A stretch of 64,000 nucleotides of DNA, taken from the IMG/VR virus record IMGVR_UViG_3300043567_000498, positions 1-64,000 of that record; one strand, 5' to 3'. The translations under genes and the position numbers were made by a program. Of this stretch, positions 23,430-30,001 are shown piece after piece (position 1 is the stretch's first letter; the number at the start of each line of letters is the position of its first letter). The notes below the pieces were generated by a model. That model was not told the origin of the DNA. It was given only the letters and a program-made list of their open reading frames with translations, and did not search any database. This DNA is from a virus.

Positions 23430-24211
23430 GAATGATACACTCCACCATTTTCACCGGACATTCCTTTGACCATCGTAAGACCAAGATTAGGAATATCAAT
23501 AACATTCTTCTTATTGATAAAACGATAAAGTGAATGTTCTACATCAGTTCCGGCAGTAAACTGTATCATTTTTTCCATATAAGTAAATGCTTTTTCAAGT
23601 GCTTCTATAGTATCAGTAAATAACATTCTATCAAAAGACCAAAGACCCGTAATCATCATACCCTTTGCTCCATAGAGATAAGCATAAACATTCTCAAGTT
23701 CTTTTTCATAGTTTTCCATTTCTTGTGAAAGGTAGTCATACTTTTTAATTACATACTTATTCTCAAGGAACTTACTTTGATAATCTTGAATATCAAAATC
23801 ATCATTCAGTAAATATCTACCAGTCAATTTGAATACTCTTTGACTATCATTAAAAATATTATGCTTTTGTATTACATAAAGAGTATTCAGTAATCCTCTT
23901 GTTTCTAATAGTGATTTGCCGTATGTAATCAGTTCTGGTCTTGCCTCAAGATTTTCATAGATTTGTTTGAGAACTGGTTCATCATAAAACTCCAGAAACA
24001 AATCCGTTTTTTCTTTGAGAATATCTTTTTGGTTTTCATCAATTGATTTAGAAGAACACTCAAATAAAACCACATAAGAATTATGAACTTTCTTACGAAT
24101 ACACTCAATCGTTTCTAAGGTTTGCTCAAATCTTTGTTGCTCATCATAGGCACTAAAATCTTTCTCTTGAAAGTGTTTGAGTGCCGAACCAACTAAAAAT
24201 AAAAATTTCAT
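23426..24211 (-). CDS. putative glycan-island protein, glycosyltransferase-like
   Basis: A 261-aa protein beginning MKFLFLVGSALKHFQEKDFS. It contains QRFEQTLETIECIRKKVHNS, VVLFECSS, a segment RVFKLTGRYLLNDDFDI that resembles the nucleotide-sugar region of some GT-A proteins, and a helical C-terminus (DTIEALEKAFTYMEKMIQFT). The family is not fixed. It is coupled to both neighbours by 4-nt overlaps (ATGA), so it works in the same pathway as the oxygenase and the 226-aa protein. Confidence 0.5.
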   Translation of the reverse strand: MKFLFLVGSALKHFQEKDFSAYDEQQRFEQTLETIECIRKKVHNSYVVLFECSSKSIDENQKDILKEKTDLFLEFYDEPVLKQIYENLEARPELITYGKSLLETRGLLNTLYVIQKHNIFNDSQRVFKLTGRYLLNDDFDIQDYQSKFLENKYVIKKYDYLSQEMENYEKELENVYAYLYGAKGMMITGLWSFDRMLFTDTIEALEKAFTYMEKMIQFTAGTDVEHSLYRFINKKNVIDIPNLGLTMVKGMSGENGGVYHS

Positions 24212-24666
24212 AAGTAATCCGTGTTAAAACTAATAATAATTCGTTCTTCAGTTTCTTCTTCTGTATAATGAACCAAATCACTTGAAAAGATAACCAATAG
24301 TCCTGGATAAGGATGAATTGAAGTATCTGGAAATATCAAAGGAGTGCTTCCAGAAATATAAAATGCTCCACTTACAATACTTTCTTCGTGCTTATGTGCC
24401 TTGAGTTTATTTCCTGCTTGTGAGATATTGAACCAACTATTGATAAACTTGAGTGGAGGAATATCATACTTATTACAATATAATCTAACATATTGTTTGA
24501 AAATATTCCGCAATCCAGTCAGTTCTGGATACATTAGAATAGGCATTCCATAATTATAAGTGGAAAACCCTTTAGTGACAAGTCCGTGAGAACTTGCTTC
24601 TATCTGTAAAAGTGTGTTCTTAATCGTATTTAGATTGAGAAAGGATAAGTTATATTCCTCTATCAT
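24208..24666 (-). CDS. 2OG-Fe(II) dioxygenase-like protein
   Basis: A 152-aa protein with the compact 2OG-FeII_Oxy_5 pattern: SWFNISQAGNKLKAHKHEES gives the H-x-H metal site; then VSGAFYISG, PLIFPDTS, PYPGLLVIFSSDLVHYTEEE with the distal His; and ERIIISFN with the Arg that binds 2-oxoglutarate. Such enzymes hydroxylate proteins or small molecules using Fe(II), O2 and 2-oxoglutarate and are frequent in cyanophages. Target unknown. It lies between a TPR/GT9-like gene (17-nt overlap) and the glycosyltransferase-like genes. Confidence 0.8.
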   Translation of the reverse strand: MIEEYNLSFLNLNTIKNTLLQIEASSHGLVTKGFSTYNYGMPILMYPELTGLRNIFKQYVRLYCNKYDIPPLKFINSWFNISQAGNKLKAHKHEESIVSGAFYISGSTPLIFPDTSIHPYPGLLVIFSSDLVHYTEEETEERIIISFNTDYL

Positions 24667-25990
24667 TTAGAAACTCTCCCAATTGCTTCAAAGGTTCGTC
24701 CCAGTTTCTTGGTTTCTTTTGCTTGAAGAGATGAACATTATCACCATACCACCAAGACTTTCCTGTTGAACTTGTCCATACATAATATTCCATAATTGGC
24801 ACAAACACACAAACTTTCTTACCTTGTGCTGCTGCGATATGAGCAATAGAAGTACACGAAGTAATCACCAAGTCCATTTGAGATACAATTGAAAATGTAT
24901 CCGTAAAGTCACGATTTGGAATATCAAAAGTCTTTACATCATAACCTTCTGGTGGTACTTGGTCTGGTAGTTGTAGGGAATATAAAGATGCTGGAGTTTT
25001 AGAAAGAATATCAAACAAAGGTTCTGGTTGAATAGAACGAAAATGTGCCTGCTCAAATCCAGAACCAGAGTTCCAAAACATTCCAATCTTATAGTTTTGG
25101 TCTTCTTGTAGATAAGAGTATTGCTTTTGTTTTTCTGGTAATGGGTTTAGATAAGGAGTTTGACCCAAATCTTCTACTTTTAGATTGAGATAATAAGGTA
25201 GAGCAAGAGCATAAACCCAGCAGGCATCTTCTGGAAACTCTGGTTTATCGTAGATACACACAGAGTGAAACCCATTATAGTTGAAGAGTTTCACCAGTTC
25301 TTTTCTTGTAGAAGTCCAGATTGGTTTCATACCAAGTTCTTTCAGGTGCTTCATAAAACGAATATGAATAACCTCATCACCAGCACCACACTGACTGTCT
25401 ATGATAATCGTTCTTCCAGGCTCTGGTGTTCCGTCCCACTTTGGAAATGGTGGAAGTTGTCGGTTCTTATATGCTTCCACTTCTCCTGCCTTGAGAAAGT
25501 GTTGAAGTCCTGTGCGAATATCATCCTTCCTGAAGTAATGACCCGATAAGTTGTGATATGCTTTTCTTTCTATCTCAGGTGGCAGTTTCTTTTTGAGTAA
25601 ATCAAATAAAAGTTTCTCTGCTTTATTATTTTGACCTAAAGCAGAATATGAAAATGTTTCCTCTAAAAGAAGTTCGGTATCTTGAGGATTTTGTGATTTG
25701 ATTTTTGATATTTGAGTGATTGCTTTTTCTGGATAGTTATTTTGATTGTATGCGTTGATAAGATTTTTTGATGTTGTATATTTTTCTTCTTTGGTCTTTG
25801 TGAGTTTGAGTGCTTTCTCGCCATAAGTAATCGCATTTGAGAAATCTTTAATCTCAAAGAAAATCTTTGCTACATCATCATATTGCTGAAAAGTTTCTGC
25901 TCTCTTTCCAAATGCCGAAAGAACTTGTGTTGTGAGTTCTTTTTCGTTGAATGAATACAGTGTTTTTGTGACCAACTCAAGGGGGTTCAT
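24650..25990 (-). CDS. TPR protein with GT9-like glycosyltransferase domain
   Basis: A 446-aa protein. Residues 1-170 are TPR-like repeats (VAKIFFEIKDFSNAITYGEK; KAEKLLFDLLKK; AYHNLSGHYFRKDDIRTGLQ). Residues about 185-446 resemble a heptosyltransferase-type GT9 or GT41-like GT-B C-terminus: RTIIIDSQCGAGDEVIHIRF, KIGMFWNSGSG, FSIVSQMDLVITSCTSIAHI with AAAQGKKVCVFVP. The TPR half may bring the enzyme to a protein substrate, as in O-GlcNAc transferases. It is the first gene after a late motif. Confidence 0.78.
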   Translation of the reverse strand: MNPLELVTKTLYSFNEKELTTQVLSAFGKRAETFQQYDDVAKIFFEIKDFSNAITYGEKALKLTKTKEEKYTTSKNLINAYNQNNYPEKAITQISKIKSQNPQDTELLLEETFSYSALGQNNKAEKLLFDLLKKKLPPEIERKAYHNLSGHYFRKDDIRTGLQHFLKAGEVEAYKNRQLPPFPKWDGTPEPGRTIIIDSQCGAGDEVIHIRFMKHLKELGMKPIWTSTRKELVKLFNYNGFHSVCIYDKPEFPEDACWVYALALPYYLNLKVEDLGQTPYLNPLPEKQKQYSYLQEDQNYKIGMFWNSGSGFEQAHFRSIQPEPLFDILSKTPASLYSLQLPDQVPPEGYDVKTFDIPNRDFTDTFSIVSQMDLVITSCTSIAHIAAAQGKKVCVFVPIMEYYVWTSSTGKSWWYGDNVHLFKQKKPRNWDEPLKQLGEFLNDRGI

Positions 25991-26015
25991 AAAGAATATT
26001 GAATGTATCTTGAGG

Positions 26016-26023
26016 TATTTATT
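26016..26023 (-). promoter_or_regulatory. late promoter motif before TPR-GT gene
   Basis: AATAAATA on the minus strand, 25 nt before the ATG at 25990, overlapping the RCC1 stop region. Confidence 0.45.
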
Positions 26024-27248
26024 AGAAACTTGCGAAGTCTACTGATTTTATTACTGCTGTATGAGCACCTCCAGCAGCCACTTGTTTCCAGTTGGTTCCT
26101 CCGGCAAAGGTGGTGACTGGAGTGGATGTGCTGGTTATTGTTGCGTTTCCAAGTTGTCCATTAGTTCCAGAACCCCAAGTCCATAAGGTTCCATCGGTCT
26201 TGATTGCCGATGTATGACTAGTTCCACAAGTTACTTGTTTCCAGTTAGTTCCTCCGGCAAATGTGGTGATTGGAGTGGATCTATTACCTGTAGCATTATT
26301 ACCAAGTTGTAAATTAGCATTATATCCCCAAGTCCATAAAGTTCCATCAGTTTTGATTGCTGCTGTATGAGCACCTCCAGCAGCCACTTGTTTCCAGTTG
26401 GTTCCTCCGGCAAAGGTGGTGACTGGAGTAGATCTACTACCGACAACACCATTTCCAAGTGATCCAGTAGTTCCCCCCCAAGTCCATAGAGTTCCATCGG
26501 TCTTGATTGCTGCCGTATGAGAACCTCCACCACTCACTTGTTTCCAGTTGGTTCCTCCGGCAAATGTGGTGATTGGAGTGGATCTATTACCTGTAGCATT
26601 ATTACCAAGTTGTAAATTAGCATTATATCCCCAAGTCCATAAAGTTCCATCAGTTTTGATTGCTACTGTATGGTTAGAAAAGGAAGTAGTACTAACTTGT
26701 TTCCAGTTGGTTCCACCGGCAAAGGTGGTGACTGGAGTGGATATATTGCCTGTTATTACTGCGTTTCCAAGTCTTCCATCACCACTAAAACCCCAAGTCC
26801 ATAAGGTTCCATCAGTCTTAATTGCTGCTGTATGTGAGTATCCACAACTTATTTGTTTCCAGTTGGTTCCACCGGCAAAGGTGGTGACTGGAGTGGATAT
26901 ATTACCTGTTGTTACTCCATTTCCAAGTCGTCCACTAGCACCTAAACCCCAAGTCCATAAGGTTCCATCAGTCTTAATTGCTGCTGTATGAGATCCACCA
27001 GCACTCACTTGTTTCCAGTTGGTTCCACCGGCAGAAGTAGTAACTGGAGTGGATATATTCCCTGTTGTTGCTCCATTTCCAAGTCTTGCATTAGCTCCAG
27101 CACCCCAAGTCCAAAGTTCTGGAGGAATTCCAATCCGTTGACCAATCTCAGGATAAACACTCATCAAATAATCTTTGGTGATTAACTTAGTACCTAAATC
27201 AACACTATTACTATCCCTAAAATTGGTTGTAACTCTTAAAGAACTCAT
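26022..27248 (-). CDS. RCC1-repeat seven-bladed propeller protein
   Basis: A 408-aa RCC1-type propeller, a paralogue of the 392-aa and 396-aa proteins. Six full HTAAIKTDGTLWTWG units and two half-units at the ends make seven blades. Two blades (around 26270-26370 and 26570-26670) are nearly identical in DNA, including the loop GYNANLQLGN, showing recent internal duplication or conversion. The N-terminal 40 residues (MSSLRVTTNFRDSNSVDLGT onwards) differ from the other two and may be an attachment segment. Confidence 0.82.
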   Translation of the reverse strand: MSSLRVTTNFRDSNSVDLGTKLITKDYLMSVYPEIGQRIGIPPELWTWGAGANARLGNGATTGNISTPVTTSAGGTNWKQVSAGGSHTAAIKTDGTLWTWGLGASGRLGNGVTTGNISTPVTTFAGGTNWKQISCGYSHTAAIKTDGTLWTWGFSGDGRLGNAVITGNISTPVTTFAGGTNWKQVSTTSFSNHTVAIKTDGTLWTWGYNANLQLGNNATGNRSTPITTFAGGTNWKQVSGGGSHTAAIKTDGTLWTWGGTTGSLGNGVVGSRSTPVTTFAGGTNWKQVAAGGAHTAAIKTDGTLWTWGYNANLQLGNNATGNRSTPITTFAGGTNWKQVTCGTSHTSAIKTDGTLWTWGSGTNGQLGNATITSTSTPVTTFAGGTNWKQVAAGGAHTAVIKSVDFASF

Positions 27249-27257
27249 TTTACTTTA

Positions 27258-27911
27258 CTATGGTGTTTGTGGTTGTTCTCTAATCACAACAGCATAAACA
27301 TCATCAATCGTATTACAGGCATCAATCTCTTGAAGTTTTGCTAATTCCCAATCAAATGCTTCTTGAACTTTTATATCAATTTGATTGAGAATATATTGAA
27401 GTTCTGTTGTGGTAATCTCTAACCAAGTATTCTGGAACTTAAAGTTATGAGGACCTGGAGATGCTGCTAACTTACTTGCTAATAGAAGTCTCTCATCTCT
27501 TGAGGTTGATACTTCTACCTCGGTTCCATTTATTGTAAGTGTGAGTATAGTATTTTCCTTTTCTCTTCTATATGGGGCAACTTCTTGCTTACGAAGTGTT
27601 TTGACTTCTTCTAAAGTCTTATCGGTAATTGGATATGTTAATAGGACTTTAGTGGGAACTCCATTTTCTTCAATAATTTCCCAAGAAAAGTTTCCTACAT
27701 TATGATACTTGGGGTCATTCTCTGGAATTACTCTTTCTGTTGGAACAAGATGAGTAAGTCCATCACTAAAATGAATAGGAAGTTGAGTAAAAGATTGATT
27801 TGATATTCTTTCTACCACTTCAAGTTCTTCTAATTCTTCATTAATATAACGAACATTTGCTCCAAAAGGACCAAGTTCTAATGCGTTGTTATGAATAAGT
27901 GCTATTTCCAT
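27258..27911 (-). CDS. DUF4376-like fibre-associated protein
   Basis: A 217-aa protein starting MEIALIHNNALELGPFGANV. The ATG at 27911 is preferred; a longer frame runs back into the RCC1 gene. The middle has TLEEVKTLRKQEVAPYRREK and the end IDACNTIDDVYAVVIRE, resembling DUF4376, which is often found in phage tail-fibre assembly or receptor proteins. It lies between two RCC1 genes and has a CATAAATA motif 13 nt upstream, so it is probably a late structural or assembly protein. Confidence 0.6.
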   Translation of the reverse strand: MEIALIHNNALELGPFGANVRYINEELEELEVVERISNQSFTQLPIHFSDGLTHLVPTERVIPENDPKYHNVGNFSWEIIEENGVPTKVLLTYPITDKTLEEVKTLRKQEVAPYRREKENTILTLTINGTEVEVSTSRDERLLLASKLAASPGPHNFKFQNTWLEITTTELQYILNQIDIKVQEAFDWELAKLQEIDACNTIDDVYAVVIREQPQTP

Positions 27912-27924
27912 CGGTCTTTTTAGG

Positions 27925-27932
27925 TATTTATG
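27925..27932 (-). promoter_or_regulatory. late promoter motif before DUF4376-like gene
   Basis: CATAAATA on the minus strand, overlapping the RCC1 stop and 13 nt before the ATG at 27911. Confidence 0.45.
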
Positions 27933-29118
27933 AGAATGGGAGATCTGCTGAGGTTCCTGCTTGGACTGCTGATATAGTACCACCTCCAGAACTCACTTGT
28001 TTCCAGTTGGTTCCACCGGCAAAGGTGGTGACTGGAGTGAGTTTATTGGTTGTAGTATTGTCTCCAAGTCTTCCAAAACTTCCAAAACCCCAAGTCCATA
28101 AGGTTCCATCGGTCTTAATTGCTGCTGTATGAGAATCACCACAATCTACTTGTTTCCAGTTGGTTCCACCGGCAAATGTGGTGACTGGAGTGGATCTAAA
28201 GGTTGTTGATGCGTTTCCAAGTCGTCCAGAATCTCCACCACCCCAAGTCCATAAAGTTCCATCGGTCTTAATTGCTGCTGTATGAGCATTTCCACCACTC
28301 ACTTGTTTCCAGTTGTTTCCACCGGCAAAGGTAGTGACTGGAGTGGATGTGTTTGTTGTTGTTGCATTTCCAAGTTGTCCAGAACTTCCACTACCCCAAG
28401 TCCATAAGGTTCCATCAGTTTTAATTGCTGCTGTATATTGATTACCAACACTCACTTGTTTCCAGTTGGTTCCACCGGCAAATGTGGTGACTGGAGTAGA
28501 TATACTACCTGTTGTTACTGCATTTCCAAGTCGTCCTTGACCTCCATTACCCCAAATCCATAAGGTTCCATCGGTCTTGATTGCTGCGGCATGAAGTTCT
28601 CCACAACTCACTTGTTTCCAGTTGGTTCCACCGGCAAAGGTGGTGACTGGAGTGGATCTATTGGTTCCATCATTAGTTCCAAGTCGTCCAAATCCCCCAT
28701 TACCCCAAGTCCATAAAGTTCCATCAGTCTTAATTGCTGCTGTATAAAGACCATCACAACTCACTTGTTTCCAATTGATTCCTCCGGCAAAAGTGGTGAC
28801 TGGAGTGGATCTAGTGATTGTATCATTAGTTCCAAGTAGAGGTGATAGGCTATTTCCAAGACCCCAAGTCCATAAGGTTCCATCGGTCTTGATTGCTGCC
28901 GTACCCTCATCTCCACCACTCACTTGTTTCCAGTTGGTTCCTCCAGCAAATGTGGTAATTGGAGTGGATCTATCGGTTGCAGCATTGTTTCCAAGTTTTC
29001 CATATTGTCCACTACCCCAAGCCCACAAAGCATCACCAACATACTGGTCAATCAACCAGTACTCGGTTACAAAATAATTCTCTAAGTCTCCTTCCGGTGA
29101 AAAAAATTGATTAGGCAT
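27928..29118 (-). CDS. RCC1-repeat seven-bladed propeller protein
   Basis: A 396-aa RCC1 propeller with six full TAAIKTDGTLWTWG units and two half-units. Loops after WG differ from blade to blade (LGNSLSPLLG, NGGFGRLG, GSGSSGQLG, GGDSGRLG) while the framework is nearly constant. The unique N-terminus is MPNQFFSPEGDLENYFVTEY. Its start overlaps the end of the S74 fibre gene by 8 nt, linking this propeller directly to a fibre gene. Confidence 0.82.
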   Translation of the reverse strand: MPNQFFSPEGDLENYFVTEYWLIDQYVGDALWAWGSGQYGKLGNNAATDRSTPITTFAGGTNWKQVSGGDEGTAAIKTDGTLWTWGLGNSLSPLLGTNDTITRSTPVTTFAGGINWKQVSCDGLYTAAIKTDGTLWTWGNGGFGRLGTNDGTNRSTPVTTFAGGTNWKQVSCGELHAAAIKTDGTLWIWGNGGQGRLGNAVTTGSISTPVTTFAGGTNWKQVSVGNQYTAAIKTDGTLWTWGSGSSGQLGNATTTNTSTPVTTFAGGNNWKQVSGGNAHTAAIKTDGTLWTWGGGDSGRLGNASTTFRSTPVTTFAGGTNWKQVDCGDSHTAAIKTDGTLWTWGFGSFGRLGDNTTTNKLTPVTTFAGGTNWKQVSSGGGTISAVQAGTSADLPFS

Positions 29119-29998
29119 CTAACTTTCTTTCCAGTTCTTCAATTCTAATTTGCTGTTCTTTGATTGCTTCAATCAATACACCAACAAGGTTTCCATAAGA
29201 AACTGTTTTCAATCCTCTATCATTAGTGCTTACAACTTCTGGAATAATTCTTTCCATTTCTTGTGCAATTACACCAATAGAACCCGTATTGTGTCCATCT
29301 GTCCAGTCATAACGAACACCATTCATTTGCATTACTAAATCAAGAGCATTTGCAATTGGTGTTATGTTGGTTTTTTGAGTTTCATCAGAGAGTGATGTGA
29401 ATACTGTTGCCGATAATGTTCCTGTAGATGGGTTAAATGTAAGTTTAGTTGAAGCAACATTAATAGTGCTACTAGTTCCAGAAGTTACATCTTCAAATAC
29501 TGGATATCTTGTAGCATTTGTTGAATTATCGTCACTAACAGTAATAGAACCTCCTCCACCGGCAGCAGCACCTTGAACACCTTGGTTACTTATACCTTGT
29601 ACACCTTGTTGTCCTTGTCTTCCTTGAAGTCCTTGAACACCTTGATTAGAAAGACCTTGTAGACCTTGTGTACCTTGAGAACCTAAAGTACCCTGAAGAC
29701 CTTGAGTACCTTGAGTTCCCTGAAGTCCTTGTCTACCCTGTAATCCTTGATTACCCTGAAGACCTTGAGTTCCCTGAAGACCTTGAGTTCCCTGAAGACC
29801 CTGAGTTCCTTGGAGTCCTTGTCTACCTTGGAGTCCTTGAGCACCTTGAGCACCTCCAGACCCAGTTGTCCAAGCAATACCAACTCCGGTAGATATTAAT
29901 ACAGAACCACCGATGCCAATTTGATTGGAACTATCATAAATTCCACCATCAATCTTAATATCACCATATATTCTTGTACCACCTTTGAGTTTTGCCAT
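29111..29998 (-). CDS. collagen-like fibre with S74 chaperone domain
   Basis: A 295-aa protein. Residues 1-50 form a short N-terminal head (RIYGDIKIDGGIYDSSNQIG), about 52-150 are Gly-X-Y triplets ([12 protein letters not shown]), and the C-terminal about 100 residues are a peptidase S74 intramolecular chaperone: LSDETQKTNITPIANALDLV, GSIGVIAQEMERIIPEVV, ending in a coiled-coil (KEQQIRIEELERKLDA). In this family the domain trimerises the fibre and then cuts itself off at the Ser of the SDE motif. A minor fibre or adhesin, probably trimeric. Confidence 0.88.
   Translation of the reverse strand: MAKLKGGTRIYGDIKIDGGIYDSSNQIGIGGSVLISTGVGIAWTTGSGGAQGAQGLQGRQGLQGTQGLQGTQGLQGTQGLQGNQGLQGRQGLQGTQGTQGLQGTLGSQGTQGLQGLSNQGVQGLQGRQGQQGVQGISNQGVQGAAAGGGGSITVSDDNSTNATRYPVFEDVTSGTSSTINVASTKLTFNPSTGTLSATVFTSLSDETQKTNITPIANALDLVMQMNGVRYDWTDGHNTGSIGVIAQEMERIIPEVVSTNDRGLKTVSYGNLVGVLIEAIKEQQIRIEELERKLDA
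29570..29850 (-). repeat. collagen-like Gly-X-Y tract in S74 fibre
   Basis: About 31 triplets built from [12 protein letters not shown] and GTL with few interruptions. Same triplet vocabulary as the two giant fibres. Confidence 0.85.
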
Positions 29999-30001
29999 TT
30001 C

